NCBI GenBank assembly: GCA_034428595.1
Contig: DAOUHO010000108.1
Span: 1-16,175 of the forward strand
Reading direction: 5' to 3'
DNA: 16,175 nt
Source: JAJECS01 sp034428595
GTDB taxonomy: Bacteria; Chloroflexota; UBA11872
Made by a program: the position numbers and the translations under genes. Positions 8,757-14,596 of the stretch are shown here, in pieces; position 1 is the stretch's first letter, and each line of letters starts with the position of its first letter. The notes under the pieces were generated by a model. It did not search any database, had not been told where the DNA came from, and was given only the letters and a program-made list of their open reading frames with translations.

Positions 8757-9479
8757 TCAGGCAACGGCTTTGGCGCGGACGGTGAGGCCCGCGGCCGACA
8801 GGGCGGATTCAAGTTGACGCTCCGGGTCGAGCTCGTCGGCAAGGGTGATGGCGTATCCCAGGCGCGCGGCGAACATCAGCGCGTCCGTGGTGCGCGCGGC
8901 GTAGGCGTCGTGGAGGCGCGCGACCCAGCGGGACAGCTCACCGGCCAGCGCCGGCGGCGCTCCTCGCAGCAGGGTCCGCCACTCCGCGTCCAGGGCCTCG
9001 ACGTCGACGCCGGACGCCAGGCGACCGGCGCGCTGATAGCCCTCGCTGACCATCAGCGTGAGCAGGTCGTCGAGCGTGGCAACCCGGCAATGGTCCCACT
9101 GCGCATCGCTGGTCGGCGCGGGGTGCGGGCAGGCCGCGGCCAGGCAGCCGGCGGACCATTGGCTCCCCGGCGACCCGCAACGCGGGCAGTGCCAGTGCCC
9201 TTGCAGCAACAGCCCGCGCGCCAGCGCCTCGTCGTCAAACACCTGGCTGATGTAGCGACGGATACCCGGGGCCACTCGCGCATCCGTCACGGCGCCCATG
9301 ACCTGGCTCACCCAGGCATGTTCGAAGCGCTCGAACTCCTTGAGGCCGAGCCCGTCGCGCGTTTGCGCCATGGCCGAGCGCAGCGCGGCCGTGGGCACGG
9401 CGTAGCGGGCTTTGTCGGCGTGTCCTTCTGACTGGGCGGTGATGACGGCCGCCGCGCCGTCGATCTGCACGTCGAGCAC
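8757..9479 (-). CDS. Zinc-ribbon-like protein of unknown function, divergent from an XRE regulator
   Basis: I do not recognise the 240-residue product. GTG 9479 is preceded by GAAGGAG with 5 bases spacing and is my preferred start. ATG 9539 in the same frame would add 20 residues (MVVRRPEIRRPSGITREGDR) but has no good ribosome site. The open frame continues to 9971, but that part lies antisense to the regulator gene. The protein begins with a short beta-like segment (VLDVQIDGAAAVITA). Later it contains CPRC, then ten residues, Cys, four residues, Cys-Pro-His, a plausible zinc site. The C-terminal half is alpha-helical in composition. The arrangement with the HTH gene and the acidic gene suggests a regulated small module. 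Its role is unknown. Confidence 0.7.
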   Translation of the reverse strand: MLDVQIDGAAAVITAQSEGHADKARYAVPTAALRSAMAQTRDGLGLKEFERFEHAWVSQVMGAVTDARVAPGIRRYISQVFDDEALARGLLLQGHWHCPRCGSPGSQWSAGCLAAACPHPAPTSDAQWDHCRVATLDDLLTLMVSEGYQRAGRLASGVDVEALDAEWRTLLRGAPPALAGELSRWVARLHDAYAARTTDALMFAARLGYAITLADELDPERQLESALSAAGLTVRAKAVA

Positions 9480-9548
9480 GCGATCTCCTTCGCGAGTGAT
9501 GCCGGATGGCCGCCGGATCTCGGGTCGCCGCACGACCATACCTGCGTT

Positions 9549-9565
9549 GTACTCACACAGAGTAC
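9549..9565. promoter_or_regulatory. Inverted repeat GTACTC-N5-GAGTAC, candidate operator
   Basis: The two 6-bp arms are perfect and separated by ACACA. The repeat covers the predicted -10 region (TACTCT, 9559-9564, minus strand) of the zinc-ribbon unit. The adjacent XRE protein is the obvious candidate ligand. Confidence 0.5.
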
Positions 9566-9587
9566 GCCAGCTCGATTTGGTTGTCAA
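9559..9587 (-). promoter_or_regulatory. Candidate promoter of the zinc-ribbon/acidic-protein unit
   Basis: The minus strand has a perfect -35 hexamer TTGACA (9587-9582), a 17-base spacer and the weak -10 TACTCT (9564-9559). The predicted start near 9552 is 13 bases before ATG 9539 and about 73 before GTG 9479. Both hexamers overlap palindromes, as expected for a repressed promoter. Confidence 0.5.
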
Positions 9588-9590
9588 CCA
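9578..9590. promoter_or_regulatory. Palindrome TGGTTG-T-CAACCA, second candidate operator
   Basis: This perfect 6-1-6 palindrome overlaps the -35 hexamer of the leftward promoter and lies just upstream of the -10 of the rightward gene. It could let one protein control both directions. Confidence 0.4.
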
Positions 9591-9596
9591 TTCGCG

Positions 9597-9602
9597 TACA
9601 AT
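9597..9602 (+). promoter_or_regulatory. -10 element TACAAT of the XRE gene, suggesting a leaderless mRNA
   Basis: TACAAT (five of six to consensus) ends 6 bases before the ATG at 9609. The expected transcription start coincides with the A of that ATG, and there is no Shine-Dalgarno site. No strong -35 element is visible. Confidence 0.5.
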
Positions 9603-9608
9603 GCCGCC

Positions 9609-10130
9609 ATGGCAGGCGCGGAGGCTGGGCTGCGGTTCCCTGAGGCATTGCGTCGCGCCCGCTTGGCGCGCGGGATGTCGTACCGCGACTTGGCGGCGCG
9701 CTGCGGGCTCTCCCACTCCTTCCTGAGCCATATCGAGAAGGGCGAGCGTCGCCCCCCGCGCATGGCGCACGTCATGGCCATCGCCACCGCCCTCGACACG
9801 GTCACCCCCGCGTTCTTGCTCGCGGCGCTGGCCGACCGACTGGGAACCGAGGTGGCGCAGCTCGTCATCCACCTGGCGCAGGCTGCGACCGACGGCGACC
9901 CGCTGCCCGGCGCGCTCACGGAGATCGGCGGCATGGACGCGATCGAGGCGCTGGCCACGGCAGCCTCCCAACCGGACGGCGAAGCTCGGTTGCGGCGTCT
10001 GTTGTCCTTTGCCGACCTGCAGTTCGACGCCGACGTGCTGCGTGTGGGCTTCGGCGACGCCGCGAGCCCCGTGGTCTTGACCGTGGTCGGGCCGGCGGAT
10101 TCAGCCGCGGGACCCGAGCGCTCCGACTAG
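9609..10130 (+). CDS. XRE-family helix-turn-helix transcriptional regulator
   Basis: The 173-residue protein has a Cro/CI-type HTH at residues about 13-64: LRRARLARGMSYRDLAARCGLSHSFLSHIEKGERRPP, with the typical S-x-x-x-L-S-x-I-E-x-G-x-R-x-P recognition region. The remaining 110 residues are Ala/Leu-rich and probably helical, with no recognised ligand domain. It would act as a cytosolic dimeric DNA-binding protein, presumably repressing its own and the divergent promoter through the palindromes at 9549-9565 and 9578-9590. The ATG directly follows a -10 hexamer, implying leaderless translation. It is followed by a repeat-rich gap and then the formylglycine-generating enzyme gene. No peptidase or toxin partner was recognised beside it. 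Confidence 0.88.
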   Translation: MAGAEAGLRFPEALRRARLARGMSYRDLAARCGLSHSFLSHIEKGERRPPRMAHVMAIATALDTVTPAFLLAALADRLGTEVAQLVIHLAQAATDGDPLPGALTEIGGMDAIEALATAASQPDGEARLRRLLSFADLQFDADVLRVGFGDAASPVVLTVVGPADSAAGPERSD

Positions 10131-10252
10131 CCCGGTCCCCCCCGCTTGTTCGCCTCGCACCGCAGACTCCCTCCCGCATGACCGCCGACCAGCCCTCCTC
10201 GTCATCACCATGCTGCGCCCCGCGGCCTTCGACTCTTGCGGCGAGTCCTGCG

Positions 10253-10290
10253 CCCTCTCCCCAAGTGGGAGAGGGTTGGGGTAAGGGGGA
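10253..10290. repeat. Dispersed palindromic repeat, family A, copy 2
   Basis: CCCTCTCCC (10253-10261) and GGGAGAGGG (10267-10275) form the same 9-bp stem as copy 1 with the loop CAAGT. TTGGGGTAAGGGGG follows. The stretch 10131-10387 holds no convincing gene, only this and the next repeat. Confidence 0.75.
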
Positions 10291-10343
10291 ATCCGGCACC
10301 GCGCAGCAGCGGTCGCAACCTGATTCCCGGGAAATCCCTCGTC

Positions 10344-10363
10344 ATTCCCGCGAAGGCGGGAAT
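10344..10363. repeat. ATTCCC-N8-GGGAAT palindromic repeat (family B)
   Basis: ATTCCC and GGGAAT flank GCGAAGGC, and the inner bases also pair partly (GCG/GGC). The pattern equals the dRS3 consensus described in Neisseria and resembles short repeats seen between genes of many bacteria. A decayed copy starts at 11408. Confidence 0.7.
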
Positions 10364-10387
10364 CCAGGCCCAATCAACGCTGGCGTC

Positions 10388-11329
10388 GTGCTTGAAGACG
10401 GCCCGAAGGCACCTTCGGCCCCTTCTCCCCTCGTGGGAGAAGGAAAGGATGAGGGGGAATCCGGCGCCGGTCTCCCGGAAGACGCCGTCCGCCTGCCCGC
10501 TGGATCGTTCCTGATGGGCTCCAACGACCCCGCCGGCTTTCCCGAGGACGGCGAAGGCCCCGTCCGCCGCGTGTCGGTGGGCGCCTTCCGCGTCGGCGCT
10601 TGCGCGGTGACCAACGCCCAGTTCGCCGCCTTCGTCGACGCAACGCACTACACCACCGACGCCGAGCGCTTCGGCTGGTCCTTCGTCTTCCAGCTGCTCG
10701 TGCCCGAGGAGGTCCAGCGACGGCACCCCCAGCGTCCCGAAGCCACGCCGTGGTGGGTGCCGGTCACCGGCGCCACCTGGCGACATCCCGAAGGCCCGGG
10801 GAGCACGCTTGACGGCCGGAACGACCATCCGGTGGTGCATGTGTCCTGGCGCGACGCCGCGGCCTTCACCGCCTGGGCCGGCGCCCGGCTGCCGACGGAG
10901 GCCGAGTGGGAGTACGCCGCGCGCGGCGGCCTGGAGCAGCGGCGCTATCCCTGGGGCGACACCCTCACGCCCCGCCGGCAACACCGCTGCAACATTTGGC
11001 AGGGCGACTTTCCACGGCGCAACACGCTCGGCGACGGGTATCTCGGCACCGCGCCAGTGGACGCCTACCCGCCGAACCGCTTCGGCCTGTTCAACACCGC
11101 GGGCAACGTGTGGGAGTGGTGCGGCGACTGGTTCCACCCCACGTTTCACGTCCAAGGCCCGCGCGAGAATCCCGACGGCCCGCCCAACGGGACGGCGCGG
11201 GTGCTGCGCGGCGGTTCGTATCTGTGCCACCGCTCCTATTGCAACCGCTATCGCGTCGCCGCGCGCAGCGCCAACACGCCCGACAGCTCGGCGGGGAACG
11301 TCGGCTTCCGCTGCGTCTGGCCGGCGTGA
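10388..11329 (+). CDS. Formylglycine-generating enzyme (sulfatase-modifying factor)
   Basis: This enzyme oxidises a cysteine in the C/S-x-P-x-R motif of sulfatases to catalytic formylglycine, using oxygen and copper. The C-terminus carries GGSYLCHRSYCNRYRVAARS, including both catalytic cysteines (280 and 285 from the GTG used here) in a context nearly identical to human SUMF1. This marks a true enzyme rather than a general fold relative. Other landmarks are LPAGSFLMGSNDP (36-48), HPVVHVSWRDA (147-157), RLPTEAEWEYAARGG (167-181), YPWGD and GNVWEWCGDW (239-248). The start is unsure: the frame reaches ATG 10178, but that part translates repeats. GTG 10388 and GTG 10433 give 313 and 298 residues, close to bacterial enzymes. 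No start has a ribosome site. No sulfatase gene is in the window. Confidence 0.92.
   Translation: MLEDGPKAPSAPSPLVGEGKDEGESGAGLPEDAVRLPAGSFLMGSNDPAGFPEDGEGPVRRVSVGAFRVGACAVTNAQFAAFVDATHYTTDAERFGWSFVFQLLVPEEVQRRHPQRPEATPWWVPVTGATWRHPEGPGSTLDGRNDHPVVHVSWRDAAAFTAWAGARLPTEAEWEYAARGGLEQRRYPWGDTLTPRRQHRCNIWQGDFPRRNTLGDGYLGTAPVDAYPPNRFGLFNTAGNVWEWCGDWFHPTFHVQGPRENPDGPPNGTARVLRGGSYLCHRSYCNRYRVAARSANTPDSSAGNVGFRCVWPA
10421..10460. repeat. Dispersed palindromic repeat, family A, copy 3
   Basis: CCTTCTCCC (10421-10429) and GGGAGAAGG (10435-10443) pair over 9 bases around CTCGT. Compared with copies 1 and 2, one pair is changed on both sides (C-G to T-A), so the stem is kept. It lies inside the apparent 5' coding end of the formylglycine-generating enzyme. 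Confidence 0.7.
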
Positions 11330-11355
11330 CGGGGGCGAGCGCCCGTGGCGGGCCT

Positions 11356-11371
11356 TGTTTCACGTGAAACA
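11356..11371. other. parS: parS centromere site, perfect palindrome
   Basis: TGTTTCACGTGAAACA is a perfect 16-bp palindrome matching the conserved parS sequence bound by chromosomal ParB/Spo0J proteins. It lies between the formylglycine-generating enzyme and the shortened kinase gene, about 1.6 kb from the second perfect copy beside parB. Confidence 0.93.
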
Positions 11372-11403
11372 CTTCGAGCGCTGCGCGCGGCGGGCCCGCA
11401 TCG

Positions 11404-11432
11404 CGTCATTCCCGCGGAGGCGGAAACTTAGG
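11404..11432. repeat. Decayed copy of the ATTCCC repeat (family B)
   Basis: CGTCATTCCCGCG-GAGGCGG matches the flank and left arm of the repeat at 10341-10363, but the right arm GGGAAT has become GGAAAC. Confidence 0.45.
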
Positions 11433-11458
11433 CGGCCCGCCGCGGCCAAGATCAGTGA

Positions 11459-11767
11459 GTGACCGTGGCTGATTCGCCCGCCCTCGGCCAGATCGTCATC
11501 CTCAACGGCGCCCCGCGGTCCGGGAAGTCCAGCATTGCCGCCGTGATTCAGGACACCTTCGACGGACCCTGGATGAACCTCGGCGTCGACGCCCACATGT
11601 CGGGCGTGATGCCGCGGCGCCATTCGCCCGGCATCTACGACCTCGAAGTCGACACCTCCGCCATGAGTCCTGCCCAGTGCGCCCAGGCCATCCGTGATCG
11701 GCTGGCCGCCGGTCCGCCGCCCACGGCCGCGCAGCGCTTGGCGGCGATGGCTGAGGATCACGTGTGA
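11459..11767 (+). pseudogene. Shortened chloramphenicol-phosphotransferase-like P-loop protein
   Basis: The 102-residue frame starts GQIVILNGAPRSGKSSIA (P-loop GAPRSGKSS at 17-25) and LGVDAHMSGVMP, as in chloramphenicol phosphotransferase-like proteins (about 180-200 residues). It then jumps to HSPGIYDLEVDTSAMSPAQCAQAIRDRLAAGPPPTA, which looks like the C-terminal end of the same family. About 90-100 central residues, including the segment expected to hold the lid and Arg residues, appear missing near residues 52-58. The frame is kept, so a small protein may still be made, but kinase activity is unlikely. The start is GTG 11459 or GTG 11465. The identification of both ends is from memory of the family. 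A genuine small protein cannot be excluded. Confidence 0.6.
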
Positions 11768-11870
11768 CCGGGCTGCTGGTGGCCGCCCGCGGTTTACGGC
11801 CGGCGTCGACGGGCGATGCGATGCTGATGGCGCGTTTGGGAATCACGGCTTTACCAGAAGGGGCGCGGGA

Positions 11871-12617
11871 ATGATGGCTGAGGCGCAAGGCGTGCTGGCG
11901 GGCCAGTCGGCGATCGTTACCGGAGGGAATCGCGGCATCGGCAAGGGCATCGCGCGGGCATTCGCCATGGCCGGCGCCGACGTGCTGATCACGGCGCGCG
12001 ACGCCAAGCTGCTCGCAGCGACCGTCGCCGAGCTGGAGGCGTACGGCGGAGTGGCGGTGGGCGTCCCGTCCGACGTGCAGGTCGAAGCGGACGTCGAGCG
12101 CGTTTTCGCCGAGGCCGCGGCACGCTTCGAGCGGCTGGACGTCCTGGTCAACAACGCGGGTCTCTCGTTGCCGGCGCCGCTGCACGAGCACGCGCTCGAC
12201 ACCTGGGAAACGGTCATTGGCACCAATCTCACGGGAGCGTTCCTCTGCACGCGGGCGGCCATGCGCCTGATGCGCCCGCAGGGTCGCGGCCGCATCATCA
12301 ACATCGCCAGCATCTCGGCGCAGCGGGTGCGGCCCGAGTCCGCCGCCTACAGCGCCAGCAAGTTCGGGCTGTGGGGGCTCACGCAGGTCACGTCGCTCGA
12401 AGGCCGCGACCACGGCATCTCCGCCTGCTGCATCAATCCGGGCAATACGCGCGTGGAGCGGCGGGAAGAGATCGACACCGAGGAGAACCGCGAGCCGATG
12501 ATGGGCGTGGAGTCCGTGGCCCAGGTCGCGGTAACCATGGCGTCGCTGCCGCCGCACGTCCAGTTGCTGGAGGCCACGGTCCTGCCGCTCCAGCAACCCT
12601 TCATTGGCCGCGGGTAG
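11871..12617 (+). CDS. Short-chain dehydrogenase/reductase (SDR)
   Basis: The 248-residue protein is a classical SDR oxidoreductase. It has the cofactor motif TGGNRGIG (17-24), NNAG (94-97), catalytic Ser147 in INIASIS, and Tyr160/Lys164 in YSASK, followed by INPGNTRV. Arg43 after the second strand (ITARD) suggests NADP preference. The frame opens at 11694, but ATG 11871 (or ATG 11874) is the start that fits the family, with AGAAGGGG about 7 bases before it. The substrate cannot be read from the sequence. FabG-like 3-oxoacyl reductases and sugar or alcohol dehydrogenases share these motifs. It begins 103 bases after the shortened kinase gene and ends at a hairpin. Confidence 0.93.
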   Translation: MMAEAQGVLAGQSAIVTGGNRGIGKGIARAFAMAGADVLITARDAKLLAATVAELEAYGGVAVGVPSDVQVEADVERVFAEAAARFERLDVLVNNAGLSLPAPLHEHALDTWETVIGTNLTGAFLCTRAAMRLMRPQGRGRIINIASISAQRVRPESAAYSASKFGLWGLTQVTSLEGRDHGISACCINPGNTRVERREEIDTEENREPMMGVESVAQVAVTMASLPPHVQLLEATVLPLQQPFIGRG

Positions 12618-12618
12618 G

Positions 12619-12637
12619 GGCAGGTCTGAAACCTGCC
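12619..12637. terminator. Hairpin directly after the SDR gene, repeat family C copy 2
   Basis: GGCAGGT and ACCTGCC pair over 7 bases around CTGAA, two bases after the SDR stop. The matching core at 8191 has GGCGGGT/ACCCGCC around TTGAA, so one pair differs on both sides. It lies between convergent genes and could end transcription from either, though there is no T run. Confidence 0.5.
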
Positions 12638-12669
12638 GGTCCGGTCGAGTGGTCTCGGGTGGCGTCTCT

Positions 12670-12906
12670 TTAGATCACCAGCGACGTCACGACCAACCCA
12701 ACGATCAGCACCGCCAGGATGGTCAGGCTGGTCGCCAGATCGCGGCGTAGGAACGGCAGCCCGGGCAGTTCCGTCATCTCGCCGCGAGGTGGTCGCGCGA
12801 CCACCTCAGCCGGCGCGTCATCGGCTGTCGCCGGGATCACCACCGTCGGAATTCGACGCACCGGATCCCGCCGGCGGCGGCGTGTCGAGCGGCGTCGCGA
12901 ACCCAC
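12670..12906 (-). CDS. Small tail-anchored membrane protein
   Basis: This is a 78-residue frame starting at GTG 12906. The first 20 residues are very Arg-rich (RRRSTRRRRRDPVRR). A polar Pro/Ala middle follows, and the last about 20 residues are a hydrophobic helix (LTILAVLIVGLVVTSLVI) at the very C-terminus, preceded by FLRRDL. This charge pattern puts the N-terminus in the cytosol and the tail in the membrane. A shorter product from the ATG at 12777 (35 residues) is possible. I do not recognise a family. Small proteins ending in 'R-R-D-L + helix' are common in Gram-positive-type bacteria and Chloroflexota. It follows parB in the same direction, with parS between them, so it may be the third gene of the partition operon. 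Confidence 0.55.
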   Translation of the reverse strand: MGSRRRSTRRRRRDPVRRIPTVVIPATADDAPAEVVARPPRGEMTELPGLPFLRRDLATSLTILAVLIVGLVVTSLVI

Positions 12907-12969
12907 GTGCGCTACCCGCCGCCTGCCGCTGCAGCAGACGACCGCTTCACGCTTGGAGCCGCCTCGCGA

Positions 12970-12985
12970 TGTTTCACGTGAAACA
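12970..12985. other. parS: parS centromere site, perfect palindrome beside parB
   Basis: TGTTTCACGTGAAACA is identical to the site at 11356, and here the symmetry extends one base on each side (ATG...CAT, 12969-12986). It starts just after the parB stop codon. This is the usual setting for a ParB loading site near the origin. Confidence 0.95.
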
Positions 12986-12987
12986 TC

Positions 12988-13857
12988 CTAAGCGACCGTC
13001 AGCCGGTCGATGAGCTGCGCCAACTCTTCCTCGCTGTAGTACTCGAGGACGATTCGGCCCCGTCGTTCGCCGCCGCGCAGCCGCACTCGCGTGCCCAGGT
13101 TGCGCTGGATCCGTTCCAGCACGCTGCCGACTTCCCGGTTCCACGCAATCTCCGCTTCCGTCGGGCTCCTGCTCGCCGGCGACTGCTGCGACCCATCGTT
13201 CCCTTCTCCGGCTGCCGCCCATCGCTCCGCCTCCCGGACCGACAGCCCCTGCTCCTTGATCGCCGCGAGCAGCCGGCCGCGCGCCGCCGCATCGGCCACG
13301 CTCAGCAGCGCCCGCGCATGCCCCTCGCTGATCTCTCCCGCACGCAACGCATCCAGTGATCCCTCGTCGAGGTTGAGCAGCCGCAGGGCATTCGCCACCG
13401 ACGAGCGGCTTACGCCCAACGCCTCCGCCACCCCTTCCTGCGTCAACCCAAACTCCTCCAGCATTACCCGGTAGGCCTGCGAGCGGTCCAGCGGAGCCAG
13501 GTCCGTCCGCTGCAGATTCTCCACCAGCGCCAGTTCCAACTGCCGGCGATCGTCCACCGTCACAATCGTCGCCGGCACCTCGCTCAGGCCCGCCAACTTT
13601 GCCGCCCGCCAGCGGCGCTCGCCCGCCACGAGGTAGTAGCGACCCGGGTGATCGTCCCGGGCGCTGACCACGACCGGCTGCAGCACCCCATGCCGCCGAA
13701 TCGACGCCGCCAACCCTTCAAGCTCGCCATCGCCAATCCCCTGCCGCGGCTGTCGTGGATTCGGCTCAATGCTGCTCAGCGCCACCGAGCGGCGGGCCCC
13801 AAGCGTGTCGGCGAACACGTTTTCCAGCCCCCGACCAAGTGCGCGTCTAGACGCCAC
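12988..13857 (-). CDS. parB: Chromosome partitioning protein ParB (Spo0J)
   Basis: ParB is a CTP-dependent clamp that loads at parS, spreads along DNA, and is moved by ParA to segregate origins. The 289 residues show NPRQPRQ (33-39), GVLQPVVV (57-64), the CTP-pocket motif GERRWRAAKLAG (79-90), ENLQRTDLAPLD (113-124), the parS-reading helix-turn-helix (about 138-160, LTQEGVAEALGVSRSSVANALRL) and a C-terminal dimer domain (RIVLEYYSEEELAQLIDRL). GTG 13857 was chosen because MASRRALGRGLEN is the classic ParB N-terminus. It overlaps the end of parA by 11 bases. An in-frame ATG at 13887 would add ten Arg-rich residues. Two perfect parS sites lie downstream. Confidence 0.96.
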   Translation of the reverse strand: MASRRALGRGLENVFADTLGARRSVALSSIEPNPRQPRQGIGDGELEGLAASIRRHGVLQPVVVSARDDHPGRYYLVAGERRWRAAKLAGLSEVPATIVTVDDRRQLELALVENLQRTDLAPLDRSQAYRVMLEEFGLTQEGVAEALGVSRSSVANALRLLNLDEGSLDALRAGEISEGHARALLSVADAAARGRLLAAIKEQGLSVREAERWAAAGEGNDGSQQSPASRSPTEAEIAWNREVGSVLERIQRNLGTRVRLRGGERRGRIVLEYYSEEELAQLIDRLTVA

Positions 13858-14596
13858 GCCGCTCCACCTCGACCGCGAACGCCTCATACGCGGCGGCGGC
13901 GGCCCCTCTCGGATCGTGCTCGAAGATCGTTCGGCGGAATCCAGGCGACTCCGCGAGCCGCACGCTTCGTGGTATCACGGTCTCCGCCACTTGCTCGCCA
14001 AAATGTCCCTGCACCTCGCGCGCCACCTCCCACGCCAGATTATTGCGGCGGTCGAACATTGTCAGCAGATACCGCATTCCCGGCCGGTCGGCGCGCATTC
14101 GCCGCACGCCCTCCAGCGCCTCCATCAGACTGGCCAGCCCCTCCAGCGCCAGGTACTCGCACTGCACCGGCACGATCACCTCGTCGCAGGTCAGCAGCGC
14201 GAGCAGCGTGGCGCCCTCCAACGACGGCGGGCAGTCGATGATGACGTAGGCGTAGGCCTGGATGGCGCCGGCCAGCGAGCGCCGCAACGCGGTCCCGTCG
14301 CCAAGGACATATTCGGCCATGCGCCGGTCGCCGGGCATCAACATCAATCCGCGGCGGCCGGTCGTCACCGTCGCACTTTCAATCGGGGATCCCTCCATCA
14401 GCACGTCGGCAATCGTCGCTGCCACCAACTCTTCACCGAGCAGTCGGCTGGTGCTGCCCTGGGCGTCAAAGTCGATCAGTAGCACGCGATGCTCCCGCTC
14501 GGCCAGAGCCGCTGCGAGGTTCACCGCTGTGGTGGTCTTGCCTACCCCGCCCTTTTGGTTGGCAATCGCGTAGATGGTGGCTGTCAATCCACACAC
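13847..14596 (-). CDS. parA: Chromosome partitioning ATPase ParA (Soj)
   Basis: ParA is a DNA-binding ATPase that works with ParB in origin segregation and, in its Soj form, also modulates DnaA. The 249 residues contain the deviant Walker A KGGVGKTT (15-22), LLIDFDAQGS (39-48), Walker B VIIDCPPS, and LLTCDEVIVPVQCEYLALEGL typical of chromosomal Soj proteins. The length is standard, with no N-terminal HTH as in plasmid ParA. The start is GTG 14596 or TTG 14587 (MTATIYAIANQKGG). Neither has a strong ribosome site, and the second fits the family better. A weak -10, TATAGC, lies at 14625-14620 on the minus strand. The gene overlaps parB and lies directly downstream of the presumed origin. Confidence 0.96.
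   Translation of the reverse strand: MCGLTATIYAIANQKGGVGKTTTAVNLAAALAEREHRVLLIDFDAQGSTSRLLGEELVAATIADVLMEGSPIESATVTTGRRGLMLMPGDRRMAEYVLGDGTALRRSLAGAIQAYAYVIIDCPPSLEGATLLALLTCDEVIVPVQCEYLALEGLASLMEALEGVRRMRADRPGMRYLLTMFDRRNNLAWEVAREVQGHFGEQVAETVIPRSVRLAESPGFRRTIFEHDPRGAAAAAYEAFAVEVERRGV

Noticed and set aside
9540..9971. N-terminal extension of the zinc-ribbon protein frame to 9971
   Set aside because: It would run through the divergent promoter region and antisense to the XRE gene, and its residues are Arg/Gly-rich shadow sequence.
10178..10387. N-terminal 70 residues of the long formylglycine-enzyme frame from ATG 10178
   Set aside because: They are encoded by palindromic repeats and spacer. 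The translated pattern (VGEGWGKGES, HSREGGNPG) is typical of repeat read-through rather than protein.
10250..10460. CRISPR array suggested by several short palindromes in a row
   Set aside because: The units belong to two different families, are unevenly spaced and lack unique spacers of constant length.
11502..12596. Minus-strand open frame of 364 codons opposite the SDR gene
   Set aside because: No motifs, and the plus strand encodes a complete classical SDR. The frame at 10205-11230 opposite the formylglycine enzyme is rejected likewise.
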